64,000 bases of DNA from the NCBI GenBank assembly GCA_022778585.1, contig JALFTI010000021.1, forward strand, positions 152,401 through 216,400, given 5' to 3'. Every line of letters begins with the position of its first letter. Position 1 is the first letter of the stretch. A program made the position numbers and the translations under genes. The notes below the pieces were generated by a model. It searched no databases. It was not told the DNA's origin and saw only the letters and a list, made by a program, of their open reading frames with translations. Origin of the DNA: Pygmaiobacter massiliensis (GTDB taxonomy: Bacteria; Bacillota; Clostridia; Oscillospirales; Ruminococcaceae). Below, one piece after another: positions 49,433 through 58,225 of the stretch.

Positions 49433-50875
49433 ATGGCTAAGGATACCATCCTGAGCGTGGGGATTGATATTGGAACCTCCACCACCAGCATGGTGGTGAG
49501 CCGGATGACGGTGGCAAACACCGCCGGCTGTTTCACGGTGCCCCACCTGGACATTACCGAAAAGCAGATTGTCTACCGCAGCCCGATTTATACCACCCCG
49601 CAGCTTTCGGGCGAGCTTTTGGATGTGAAGGCTTTGCAGAAAATTCTGCAAACCGAGTATGAAAGGGCAAACCTGACCCCCGACCAGGTGGATACCGGCG
49701 CGGTTATCATTACCGGCGAGTCCTCCCGCAAGGAGAACGCCCAGCTGGTCACCAGCACCTTAAGCGGCATTGCCGGCGAGTTTGTGGTGGCCACCGCCGG
49801 GCCGGACTTAGAGTCGGTCATTGCGGCGAAGGGGGCCGGGGCCCAGCAGCTTTCGGACAAGGAAAGCTGTACGGTAGCCAATTTTGACATTGGCGGCGGC
49901 ACTTCCAACATTGCCATTTTTCGCTGCGGCGAGCTTTTGGCCAAGGGCTGCTGGGACATTGGCGGCCGGCTTTTGCGGTTTGACGCTGCCGGCGCCGTGA
50001 CCTATGTGAGCGAGCGGCTTTTGCCGGTGGCGCAGGATGTGGGGGTTGAGCTTATTTTGGGCCGCCCGGTGGACGGGCCTGCCCTTTGCCGCCTGACCGA
50101 CCGCATGGCCGCCCTTTTGGCCGAGGCGGTGGGCCTTTTGCCCCAAACCCCTCTGTGTGAAATCATCCGCACCGGCACCAGCAGCCCGCTGGACCTTTCG
50201 GCGGTGGAACACCTGGATAAGGTGACCTTTTCGGGCGGGGTGGCAGCGGCCTACTACGACCCGCCGGCCGACCTGTTCCAGTACGGGGACATTGGCCCCG
50301 CGCTGGCCAAAAGCCTGCAGCAGGCACAGGGCTTTTCCAGGGTACAGGTGGAAAAGGCCAAGGAGACCATCCGGGCCACCGTAATCGGGGCGGGCAGCTA
50401 CACCACCACCATCAGCGGCTCCACCATCGACTTTTCGGACGAAGGTGCCTTCCCCATGCAGAACCTGCCCACCGTGCTGCCCACGGCCCGCCAGGAACAG
50501 GCGGCCTGCGAGGGGGACAGCGGCCCGCTTTTGGAGCTTTTGGCCTGGACCGCCCGGGAAAGCGACGCCCAAAAGCTGGTGATCTGCCTGACCCACACCC
50601 AAAACCCCACATACCGCCAGGTGGGCCTTTTGGCCGAAAGCATTCTTTCGGCCCACCGAAAGGCGCTGCCGGGACAGCCTGTTCTGGTTTCCACCCGGGC
50701 GGATTTTGCCAAGGTGCTGGGGCAGGCCATAAAGCGGCGGCTGAAAGGGGAAAACACCCAGGTGATCTGCATTGACGGGGTGCAGATTGAGCCCGGAGAC
50801 TATTTGGACCTGGGCAGGCCAATTGCGGGCGGCACCGCCATTCCGGTGGTGGTGAAAACCCTGCTGTTTGGCTGA
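49433..50875 (+). CDS. eutA: Ethanolamine ammonia-lyase reactivating factor EutA
   Basis: 480 residues. An actin-like ATPase that releases damaged cobalamin from EutBC so that new AdoCbl can bind. Conserved features: VGIDIGTSTTSMVVS at the N-terminus, NFDIGGGTSNIAIF (phosphate 2) and VGAGSYTTTISG-like (VIGAGSYTTTISGSTI). I start at ATG 49433 with AAGGAAAGGAG; a longer frame from 49319 runs into the leader terminator. It is the first gene after the terminator, before eutB. Confidence 0.94.
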   Translation: MAKDTILSVGIDIGTSTTSMVVSRMTVANTAGCFTVPHLDITEKQIVYRSPIYTTPQLSGELLDVKALQKILQTEYERANLTPDQVDTGAVIITGESSRKENAQLVTSTLSGIAGEFVVATAGPDLESVIAAKGAGAQQLSDKESCTVANFDIGGGTSNIAIFRCGELLAKGCWDIGGRLLRFDAAGAVTYVSERLLPVAQDVGVELILGRPVDGPALCRLTDRMAALLAEAVGLLPQTPLCEIIRTGTSSPLDLSAVEHLDKVTFSGGVAAAYYDPPADLFQYGDIGPALAKSLQQAQGFSRVQVEKAKETIRATVIGAGSYTTTISGSTIDFSDEGAFPMQNLPTVLPTARQEQAACEGDSGPLLELLAWTARESDAQKLVICLTHTQNPTYRQVGLLAESILSAHRKALPGQPVLVSTRADFAKVLGQAIKRRLKGENTQVICIDGVQIEPGDYLDLGRPIAGGTAIPVVVKTLLFG

Positions 50876-50974
50876 GCCGATTGGCCCGCTGCCTGCGGCA
50901 GCAAAAAAGAAGGAAACCTTCCCCCCGCGGCTTTTCGCGGGCGGTTTTAAACGGATAGAAAAGGAGGAAGCGCT
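50876..50974 (+). promoter_or_regulatory. Hairpins between eutA and eutB
   Basis: GCTGCC-TGC-GGCAGC (50890-50904) followed by a second stem CCCGCG/CGCGGG with loop GCTTTT (50923-50942) and a TTTT tail. They could act as a weak attenuator or RNA-processing site. Confidence 0.4.
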
Positions 50975-52351
50975 TTGAACCTTTCCACAACCCTGCTGGG
51001 CAGGACCTATCAGTTCGATTCGGTCAAGCAGGTCATGGCCAAGGCCAACGAGCAAAAGTCCGGCGATGTGCTGGCGGGGCTTGCGGCGGAAAACGACACC
51101 GAGCGAATTGCCGCAAAGCAGGTGCTGGCAAACCTTTTAATGCGGGACCTGCGCAACGCGCCGGCCGTGGATTACGAGCTGGACGATGTGACCCGCATGG
51201 ACCAGGACGGCGTGGACGAAGCGGTATTCGCCACCATTGCCAATATGACGGTGGGCGAGTTTCGCGAGTACCTTTTGGACCACCGCACCACCGAGGAGGA
51301 TATTAAGCGGATTCGCCGCGCAATGACCGCCGAGCAGGTGGCCGGTGTGGCCAAGCTGATGAGCAACATGGACCTGATCTATGCGGCCACCAAAATGCGG
51401 GTGCAGAGCACCTGCAACACCACACTGGGCCTGCCGGGCACCTTTTCGGCCCGGCTGCAGCCCAACCACCCCACCGACGATGTGGAGGGCATTACCGCGT
51501 CGCTGTTTGAGGGCCTTTCCTACGGCGTGGGCGACTGCCTGATCGGCCTGAACCCGGTAAACGATTCGGCCGCAAGCTGCGCCGAGGTTTTAAAGCGGTT
51601 TGACGAGGTGAAAAACCGCTGGAAAATACCCACCCAGCAGTGTGTGCTGGCCCACATTACCACCCAAATGCAGGCCATTCGCAACGGGGCCCCGGCGGAT
51701 ATGATCTTCCAGAGCATTGCCGGCAGCCAGAAGGGCAACGAAGCCTTTGGCTTTACCACCGAAACGGTGAAGGAGGCCATTGCCCTTTTGCGGGAGAAGG
51801 GAACCTCGAAGGGCGAAAATGTGATGTATTTCGAAACCGGGCAGGGGTCGGAGCTTTCCTCCAACGCCCACTACGGCGCCGACCAGGTTACCATGGAAGC
51901 CCGCTGCTACGCCTACGCCAAGCAGTTTAAGCCGTTTATTGTAAACACGGTGGTGGGCTTTATTGGGCCGGAATACCTGTACGACAGCAAGCAGGTGACC
52001 CGCGCCGGGCTGGAAGACCATTTTATGGCCAAACTGACCGGTATTCCCATGGGCTGCGACTGCTGCTACACCAACCACATGATGGCCGACCAGAACGACA
52101 TTGAAAACCTGACCATGCTTTTGGGCGCGGCGGGCTGCAACTATGTCATCGGCGTGCCGGCCAGCGACGATGTGATGCTGAACTACCAGTCCAACGCTTA
52201 CCACGACATTGCCACCGTGCGGGAAACGCTGGGGCTGCGGCCGATTCGGGCGTTTGAAGAATGGCTGGAGAAAATGGGCATTATGGAAAACGGCAAGCTG
52301 ACCAGCTACGCCGGCGACGCCACCATATTTGCCGGAAAGGCAGGGCTGTGA
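50975..52351 (+). CDS. eutB: Ethanolamine ammonia-lyase large subunit
   Basis: 458 residues, the typical EutB length. TIM-barrel catalytic subunit; with AdoCbl it converts ethanolamine to acetaldehyde and ammonia. N-terminal [22 protein letters not shown], then [32 protein letters not shown] and [10 protein letters not shown] are the conserved EutB segments. It starts at TTG 50975, with AAGGAGG upstream and the family N-terminus [14 protein letters not shown] directly following. eutC starts 1 bp after its stop. Confidence 0.96.
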   Translation: MNLSTTLLGRTYQFDSVKQVMAKANEQKSGDVLAGLAAENDTERIAAKQVLANLLMRDLRNAPAVDYELDDVTRMDQDGVDEAVFATIANMTVGEFREYLLDHRTTEEDIKRIRRAMTAEQVAGVAKLMSNMDLIYAATKMRVQSTCNTTLGLPGTFSARLQPNHPTDDVEGITASLFEGLSYGVGDCLIGLNPVNDSAASCAEVLKRFDEVKNRWKIPTQQCVLAHITTQMQAIRNGAPADMIFQSIAGSQKGNEAFGFTTETVKEAIALLREKGTSKGENVMYFETGQGSELSSNAHYGADQVTMEARCYAYAKQFKPFIVNTVVGFIGPEYLYDSKQVTRAGLEDHFMAKLTGIPMGCDCCYTNHMMADQNDIENLTMLLGAAGCNYVIGVPASDDVMLNYQSNAYHDIATVRETLGLRPIRAFEEWLEKMGIMENGKLTSYAGDATIFAGKAGL

Positions 52352-52352
52352 T

Positions 52353-53168
52353 ATGACCCATGAAGAACTGGTAAAACGCATTACCGAAGAGGTTGTGCGC
52401 CAGCTTTTGGAAAAAAAGGGTGGGCAGGACAGCCAGCTTAGCGCAAAGCACCCGCCTTTGCCGGTGGAAAACCCCGCCGCGCTGGAGCAGATGAAGCGGC
52501 GCACCCCCGCCCGCATTGGCGTGGGCCGCGCCGGGCCGCGCCTTCGCACCGAAACCCTTTTGAAGCTGCGGGCCGACCACGCCCAGGCGCGGGATTCGGT
52601 TTTTCGGGATGTGAACGAGGGCCTGATTAAAGGGCTGGGGCTTTTTACCGTAAAAACCCTCTGCCAGGACCGCAACGAGCATTTGACCCGCCCGGACCTG
52701 GGCAGACGGTTCAGCGAAGAGACCGCCCGCGAAATTAAGGCAAAATGCACGCTGAACCCCCAGGTGCAAATCTATCTTTCGGACGGGCTTTCCAGCCAGG
52801 CCATCGACGCCAACGCCGCCGATATTCTGCCGGCTTTGACCGACGGGCTGCAGGACCTTGGCATTGGGGTGGGCACCCCGTTCTTTGTGCAGTACGGCCG
52901 GGTAGGGGCCATGGACGCCATCAGCGAACTGCTGAACGCCGAGGTGACCTGCGTTTTGATCGGCGAAAGACCGGGCCTTGCCACCGCCAACAGCATGTCG
53001 GCCTACATTGCCTACCGGGCAAAGGTGGGCATGCCCGAATCCAACCGCACGGTGGTGTCGAACATTCACTCCGGCGGCATTCCGGCCGCCGAGGCTGGCG
53101 CCCACATTGCCGGGCTCATCAAGACCATTTTGGAGCGCAAGGTGAGCGGCGTGGATTTGGGCGCGTAA
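52353..53168 (+). CDS. eutC: Ethanolamine ammonia-lyase small subunit
   Basis: 271 residues. The cobalamin-binding partner of Eut[43 protein letters not shown] and [15 protein letters not shown] are family motifs. The N-terminal about 20 residues ([21 protein letters not shown]) form an amphipathic helix linked by a flexible stretch to the core, as expected of an encapsulation peptide that directs EutBC into the microcompartment. Its ATG lies one base after the eutB stop. Confidence 0.95.
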   Translation: MTHEELVKRITEEVVRQLLEKKGGQDSQLSAKHPPLPVENPAALEQMKRRTPARIGVGRAGPRLRTETLLKLRADHAQARDSVFRDVNEGLIKGLGLFTVKTLCQDRNEHLTRPDLGRRFSEETAREIKAKCTLNPQVQIYLSDGLSSQAIDANAADILPALTDGLQDLGIGVGTPFFVQYGRVGAMDAISELLNAEVTCVLIGERPGLATANSMSAYIAYRAKVGMPESNRTVVSNIHSGGIPAAEAGAHIAGLIKTILERKVSGVDLGA

Positions 53169-53181
53169 GGAGGGTGTTTGC

Positions 53182-53835
53182 ATGAAAGGTTCCCGTATGC
53201 AGACCACCGTGCTGAGCGTGCGGTATATCCCCAACGCCGACGCGGGGCTTGTAAAAAGCCTGAAGCTGCCCAAAACCATTACCAGCCTGGGCATTATTAC
53301 CACCGACTGTGACGATGTTTCCTACGCTGCTTTGGACGAAGCAACCAAAAAGGCGGATGTGCGGGTGGCCTACGCCCGCTCCATGTACGCCGGCGCGGCG
53401 AACGCTTCCACCAAGCTGGCGGGCGAATTTATCGGCATTTTGGCCGGCCCCAACCCCGAAGAGGTGAAAAGCGGCGTGGAGGCTGCCGTGCGCTACATTC
53501 AGCAGGACGCCGCCTTTTACAGCGCAAACGACGATGACAGCATTGTGTATTTTGCACACTGCATCAGCCGGACCGGCTCTTATCTTTCCAAGCAGGCCAA
53601 GGTGCCCGAAGGCACCAGCATGGCCTACCTGATAGCCCCCCCGGTGGAGGCCATGTGCGGCGTGGACGCCGCTTTGAAGATGGCGGATGTGGAACTTTCG
53701 GTGTTCTACGGCCCGCCCAGCGAAACAAACTTTGCGGGCGCTTTGCTCACCGGTGAGCAGGCTGCCTGCCAGGCTGCCTGCGACGCCTTCGCCCAGATGG
53801 TATGCCAGGTGGCAGATACACCCCGAGAAGATTAA
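53182..53835 (+). CDS. eutL: Microcompartment shell protein EutL
   Basis: 217 residues, tandem-BMC (circularly permuted) shell trimer with a gated central pore. LPKTITSLGIITTDCDDVSY, ARSMYAGAA, SRTGSYLSKQA, AYLIAPPVEAMCG and PSETNFAGALLTGEQAACQAAC match EutL throughout. Start ATG 53182 with AAGGAGG. It is expected to form the facets and gate small molecules such as ethanolamine or cofactors. Confidence 0.95.
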   Translation: MKGSRMQTTVLSVRYIPNADAGLVKSLKLPKTITSLGIITTDCDDVSYAALDEATKKADVRVAYARSMYAGAANASTKLAGEFIGILAGPNPEEVKSGVEAAVRYIQQDAAFYSANDDDSIVYFAHCISRTGSYLSKQAKVPEGTSMAYLIAPPVEAMCGVDAALKMADVELSVFYGPPSETNFAGALLTGEQAACQAACDAFAQMVCQVADTPRED

Positions 53836-53849
53836 CAGGAGGTACAAAC

Positions 53850-55343
53850 ATGGATAAAGATTTGCAATCCATCCAGGAAGTACGCGATTTAATGCGCAAG
53901 GCAAAGGTTGCCCAGAAGGAGTATGCCAACTGGAGCCAGGAACAGGTGGACGCGCTGTGCAAAGCCATCTGCGAAGCCTGCATGGCAAAGGCCGAGCCCT
54001 TGGCCAAAATGGCGGTGGAGGAAACCGGCTTTGGCATTTGGCAGGACAAGGTGGTCAAAAACATGCTGGGCAGCAAGATTGTCTATGAAAGCATGAAGAA
54101 CAAAAAGACCATTGGCATTATTAAGGACGACCGCGCCAACGGCATTATTGAAATTGCGGTGCCCCTGGGCATTGTGGCGGCCATTATTCCCTCCACAAAC
54201 CCCACCAGCACGGTTATGTATAAAACCCTCATCTCCCTCAAGTCGGGCAACGCCATTATCATCAGCCCGCACCCCGGCGCCAAAAAGTGCATTCTGGAAA
54301 CCGCCCGCACCATTCAGCTGGCTGCCAAGGAGGCCGGCGCTCCCGACGGGCTGATCGGCTGCATTGAAAACCCCACCATGCAGTCCACCGAGGCGCTGAT
54401 GAAGCACCCCGACACCGGCATTATTCTGGCCACCGGCGGCAGCGCCATGGTGAAGGCCGCCTATTCCTCCGGTAACCCCGCTTTGGGCGTGGGCCCCGGC
54501 AACGGCCCCTCCTTCATTGAGCGGTCGGCCAACATTAAAATGGCGGTCAAGCACATTATGGACTCCAAAACCTTCGACAACGGCACCATCTGCGCTTCGG
54601 AACAGTCCATTGTAACCGAAAAGTGCATCAAGGACGAGGTTGTGGCCGAGGTAAAGCGCCAGGGCGGCTACTTCATGACCGAGGAAGAGTCCAAAAAGGT
54701 TGAAAAGTTTATTATGCGGGCCAACAACACCATGAACCCGGCCATTGTGGGCAAAAGCGTGCAGGCCATTGCCAAAATGGCGGGCATTACCGTGCCGGCC
54801 GACGCCCGGGTGCTGGTTTCCGAGCAGACCGAGATCGGCAAGACCCACCCGTATTCCCGCGAGAAGCTGTGCCCCATTCTGGCCTTCTTCACCGCGACCG
54901 GCTGGGAGGACGCCTGCGAGACCTGCATTAAAATTCTGGAAAACGAAGGCGCCGGCCACACCATGACCATCCATTCCGAAAACGAGAATGTCATTCGCGA
55001 ATTTGCGCTGAAAAAGCCGGTTTCCCGCCTGCTGGTAAACACCCCGGGCGCTTTGGGCGGCGTGGGCGCCACCACCAACCTGGCCCCGGCCCTTACGCTG
55101 GGCTGCGGCGCGGTGGGCGGCAGCGCCACTTCCGACAATGTGGGCCCCGAAAACCTGTATAACATTCGCCGTGTGGCGTTTGGCATGCGGGAACTTTCCG
55201 AAGTGCGCGGCGACGCACCGCAAGCCCCCGCTGTTGGCAGCAGCTGCAGCTGCAGCGAAGGCGCTGCCGGCTGCGATGTGACCGCTGCGGATATTGAGCG
55301 GATCACCCGCGAGGTGCTGAAAAGCCTGGCCGGCAAAATTTAA
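53850..55343 (+). CDS. eutE: Acetaldehyde dehydrogenase (acylating) EutE
   Basis: 497 residues. Converts acetaldehyde, CoA and NAD to acetyl-CoA and NADH inside the microcompartment. Catalytic Cys in FDNGTICASEQS (about 245-256); NAD-binding IIPSTNPTSTVMYKT and GVGPGNGPSFIE. After the core, a linker (about 455-473) leads to a C-terminal amphipathic helix TAADIERITREVLKSLAG, a probable encapsulation peptide. ATG 53850 with AGGAGG. A longer frame from 53802 overlaps eutL. Confidence 0.95.
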   Translation: MDKDLQSIQEVRDLMRKAKVAQKEYANWSQEQVDALCKAICEACMAKAEPLAKMAVEETGFGIWQDKVVKNMLGSKIVYESMKNKKTIGIIKDDRANGIIEIAVPLGIVAAIIPSTNPTSTVMYKTLISLKSGNAIIISPHPGAKKCILETARTIQLAAKEAGAPDGLIGCIENPTMQSTEALMKHPDTGIILATGGSAMVKAAYSSGNPALGVGPGNGPSFIERSANIKMAVKHIMDSKTFDNGTICASEQSIVTEKCIKDEVVAEVKRQGGYFMTEEESKKVEKFIMRANNTMNPAIVGKSVQAIAKMAGITVPADARVLVSEQTEIGKTHPYSREKLCPILAFFTATGWEDACETCIKILENEGAGHTMTIHSENENVIREFALKKPVSRLLVNTPGALGGVGATTNLAPALTLGCGAVGGSATSDNVGPENLYNIRRVAFGMRELSEVRGDAPQAPAVGSSCSCSEGAAGCDVTAADIERITREVLKSLAGKI

Positions 55344-55491
55344 CAAAGCCGGGCATTCACCTTGTAAAAAGGGGCCGCGCCCCTTATGATAGAAGCAGAA
55401 GTGATTTTGGATTTTTTCTGTTTTCCGTTTTTTATAGCAAAACATTCCAAAACAAACATTTAAAAAGAAAAAAATTGCGGAGGTAATTATT

Positions 55492-55788
55492 ATGGCAGTC
55501 AATATGCAGGCTTTGGGCATGGTTGAAACCAAGGGTCTTGTCGGTTCGGTGGAAGCGGCCGATGCAATGGTCAAGGCGGCCAATGTCACCCTGATCGGTA
55601 AGGTACATGTGGGCGGCGGTCTGGTGACCGTTATGGTCCGCGGCGATGTGGGGGCTGTCAAGTCCGCCACCGAGGCCGGCGCTGCCGCTGCCGAGCGGGT
55701 AGGCGAACTGGTCAGCGTGCATGTCATTCCCCGGCCGCACCCGGAAGTGGAAGGCATTCTGCCCCACATGGAATTGCCCCAGAAATAA
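55492..55788 (+). CDS. eutM: Shell hexamer protein EutM, copy 1
   Basis: 98 residues, a single BMC domain hexamer. [39 protein letters not shown] and [13 protein letters not shown] are BMC hexamer motifs (the GGG pore region). The second copy differs at only a few residues. Ribosome site TGCGGAGG. The C-terminal tail is slightly longer than in copy 2. Confidence 0.96.
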   Translation: MAVNMQALGMVETKGLVGSVEAADAMVKAANVTLIGKVHVGGGLVTVMVRGDVGAVKSATEAGAAAAERVGELVSVHVIPRPHPEVEGILPHMELPQK

Positions 55789-55901
55789 AGCACAGTTTGC
55801 GGCAATACCGCAGGCATAACACACAGCCGGCCGGTTTGCGGCGCGGCGCACATGTATAACCATTACATTTCCCTTTATTTTATTTTTAGGAGGAACTTAT
55901 T

Positions 55902-56189
55902 ATGGCAGTCAATATGCAGGCTCTGGGCATGATCGAAACCAAAGGTCTTGTGGGCTCTATCGAAGCGGCCGACGCAATGGTCAAGGCGGCCAATGTCACC
56001 CTGATCGGCAAGGTCCATGTAGGCGGCGGTCTGGTAACCGTTATGGTCCGCGGCGATGTGGGGGCTGTTAAGTCCGCCACCGAGGCCGGCGCTGCCGCCG
56101 CCGAGCGGGTGGGCAACCTGGTCAGCGTGCATGTCATTCCCCGGCCGCACGACGAGGTGGAAGGCATTCTGCCCACCATGGAAGGCTAA
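55902..56189 (+). CDS. eutM: Shell hexamer protein EutM, copy 2
   Basis: 95 residues, nearly identical to the previous gene. Both copies share the start ([10 protein letters not shown]) and differ at Val/Ile positions, in the Glu/Asn at about residue 72 and at the C-terminus. The tandem copies probably allow mixed hexamers or higher dosage. Ribosome site TAGGAGG. Confidence 0.96.
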   Translation: MAVNMQALGMIETKGLVGSIEAADAMVKAANVTLIGKVHVGGGLVTVMVRGDVGAVKSATEAGAAAAERVGNLVSVHVIPRPHDEVEGILPTMEG

Positions 56190-56230
56190 AAACGCCGCGT
56201 GATTTGTGACCGAAAGGAGGGGAGTGGCCC

Positions 56231-57064
56231 ATGCACCAAATTCTGACAGAGGCCGTGGTGCGGCAGATGCGGTTTAGAGAGGGCAAAAAGACCATTTATG
56301 CCGAGCCAGGCGCCTTTATCACGAAGGAAGCACGGGAGTATATCCGCGCCATGCGGATGACCCTCATTGAAGCGGATACCCAGAAAAAGCCGTCGGGCCA
56401 GAACGCGGCCGCGCAGGCGGCAGGCGCCGCAGCCCAAACCCCGCCGGTAAACCGGGCAATTCGCCCCATTGAACACAAGGCTGGCAGCCCCCGGTTTACC
56501 AACGCTTTAACCGGCGAAGCCTACGCCGAAAAGCCCGAACAGATGACCCATCTGCGCGGTACCCAGCTGGTGCCCAAAACCCACCCGGTTATTCGCCTGC
56601 GGGGAAAGCTGGACTCGCTGGAAGCAAAGATTATTCAGCAGGCGGTGCGCGCCCGGGAAGAAGGGCGCGGTCAGCTTGTGCGGGATCTGGACGAAATGCT
56701 GGGCTTTGCCCGGGCGGTTTTGACCGCCGAGGTAATGGACGCCCCCATGGCCCAAAACACCCTGCTTGGCATGGACGAGGCGGCATTGCGAAGGGTGTCC
56801 CAAAACCCACAGCAGGAGCTGGGGCGCGGGCATATTCTACCCACCGTACAGTTAAGCTGGGTGGGCGCGGCTTTAAACAGTTTGCGGGCCGACGCCCGCG
56901 AGGTGGAGCTTGCGGCGGCCGACGCCTTTTTCAGGCCGGACGGCAGCTGCGAGCGGACCGACCTGATCCGCTCGCTCAACCGCATGAGCAGCGCCTTTTA
57001 TATTATGATGTTCTATGAACTGGACGGCCGCTACGAGCCCGCCCAGCCAGGGAAGGACGACTGA
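56231..57064 (+). CDS. eutT: ATP:cob(I)alamin adenosyltransferase EutT
   Basis: 277 residues. Makes AdoCbl for EutBC. N-terminal ILTEAVVRQMRFREGKKTI, then the adenosyltransferase core (LDSLEAKIIQQAVRA; LGFARAVLTAEVM; LLGMDEAALRRVSQNPQQE; LIRSLNRMSSAFYIMM) matches EutT. The HX11CCX2C metal motif of enteric EutT is absent (the region around residues 75-100 has no Cys), as in Listeria-type EutT. ATG 56231 with AAAGGAGG. Confidence 0.92.
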   Translation: MHQILTEAVVRQMRFREGKKTIYAEPGAFITKEAREYIRAMRMTLIEADTQKKPSGQNAAAQAAGAAAQTPPVNRAIRPIEHKAGSPRFTNALTGEAYAEKPEQMTHLRGTQLVPKTHPVIRLRGKLDSLEAKIIQQAVRAREEGRGQLVRDLDEMLGFARAVLTAEVMDAPMAQNTLLGMDEAALRRVSQNPQQELGRGHILPTVQLSWVGAALNSLRADAREVELAAADAFFRPDGSCERTDLIRSLNRMSSAFYIMMFYELDGRYEPAQPGKDD

Positions 57065-57065
57065 A

Positions 57066-57965
57066 ATGACCAATGAAGAACTGAGAACCATCATAGCCCA
57101 GGTGGTCACCAGTGCCGTCGGCGCGGCCGGCGCGTCGGGTGGGCAGCCGGTTCCGGCCGAAGTGTCGGCCCGCCATGTGCACCTGACCCAGCAGGATGTG
57201 GAAACGCTGTTTGGCAAGGGCCACCAGCTTACCCCCAAGCGGGATTTGTCCCAGCCGGGCCAGTTTTTGTGCGAAGAGCGGGTTACCGTGCTGACCGGCA
57301 AGGGCGAATTTAAAAATGTAGCCATTCTGGGCCCGGTGCGCAAACAGACCCAGGTGGAATTGTCCCTGACCGACGCGCGCAGCCTGGGCATCAATGCGCC
57401 GGTGCGCCAGTCGGGCGATGTGGCAAATTCCGCCAGCGTGTTTTTGCTGGCCGGCAACGCCATGCTGGAGGCCAAAAGCGCCGCCATTGTGGCGCAAAAC
57501 CATATTCATATGACCCCTGCCGACGCTGCGCGCTACGGCGTGTGCGACGGCCAGAAGGTGAAGGTGCGCATGGCAACCAGCCGCCCGGTTACCTTTGACG
57601 ATGTGGTGATCCGGGTGAGCGACAAATTTGCGCTGGCCATGCACATTGACTTTGACGAGGCCAACGCCTGCGCCTTTACAAAAGGGGATAAGGCCTACCT
57701 GATCGGCGGCAGCGGCAGTGTGGTGGCCGCAGCCGGCTGCCCCTGCGAACAGCAGGTAGCGCAGGCCGAACAGAGCAGCCCCATTGCGCAAAAAACAACC
57801 TGCAGCCAGCGGCTTATTACCGAACAGCTGGCAAAAGAGCTGGTAAAACAGGCAACAGGGCCTGTTGTGCTGCCGGAAAACGCCCTTTTGACCCCGATGG
57901 CCAAGGACATTTTCCGTGCTGCCAAGGTCAGCTATGAATTGAAAGGGGAGAAAGCCGAATGCTGA
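57066..57965 (+). CDS. pduL: PduL-type phosphotransacylase with EutT/EutQ-like tail
   Basis: 299 residues. Converts acetyl-CoA and phosphate to acetyl-phosphate. The PduL core has SARHVHLTQQDVETLFG, KRDLSQPGQF, LGPVRKQTQVELSLTDAR, HIHMTPADAARYGV (zinc-binding His) and LAMHIDFDEANAC. N-terminal TNEELRTIIAQVVTSAV is a probable encapsulation peptide. The C-terminal about 45 residues (RLITEQLAKELVK; VVLPENALLTPMAKDIFRAA) resemble the N-terminal region of EutT or EutQ, an unusual addition. ATG 57066, one base after the EutT stop; it overlaps eutN by 7 bp. Confidence 0.9.
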   Translation: MTNEELRTIIAQVVTSAVGAAGASGGQPVPAEVSARHVHLTQQDVETLFGKGHQLTPKRDLSQPGQFLCEERVTVLTGKGEFKNVAILGPVRKQTQVELSLTDARSLGINAPVRQSGDVANSASVFLLAGNAMLEAKSAAIVAQNHIHMTPADAARYGVCDGQKVKVRMATSRPVTFDDVVIRVSDKFALAMHIDFDEANACAFTKGDKAYLIGGSGSVVAAAGCPCEQQVAQAEQSSPIAQKTTCSQRLITEQLAKELVKQATGPVVLPENALLTPMAKDIFRAAKVSYELKGEKAEC

Positions 57966-58222
57966 TCTGTGAGGTCATTGGCCATGTTTGGGCCACAAAG
58001 AAGGAGCAGGCGCTTTCCGGTATGAAGCTGATGGTCGTGCGCCAGCAGCAGCCGGACGGCAGCCCCACCGACACCACCTTTGTGGCGGCGGACATTGTGG
58101 GCGCGGGCATTGGCGAGCAGGTGCTGGTGGTTTCCGGCAGTACCGCGCGCCGGGCCATGGGTGTGCACGAACCGCCGGTGGACGCGGCCATTGTGGGCAT
58201 CATAGACAGTGTGGAGGCGTAA
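57959..58222 (+). CDS. eutN: Shell pentamer protein EutN
   Basis: 87 residues, EutN/CcmL family (BMC-P vertex pentamer). VIGHVWATKKEQALSGMKLMVV, FVAADIVGAGIGEQVLVVSGSTAR and DAAIVGIIDSVE are typical. It caps the shell vertices. It starts inside the last codons of pduL. Confidence 0.95.
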   Translation: MLICEVIGHVWATKKEQALSGMKLMVVRQQQPDGSPTDTTFVAADIVGAGIGEQVLVVSGSTARRAMGVHEPPVDAAIVGIIDSVEA

Positions 58223-58225
58223 ACT

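Noticed and set aside
53889..55853. Long antisense frame over eutE and eutM
   Set aside because: Antisense to conserved genes and without recognisable protein features.
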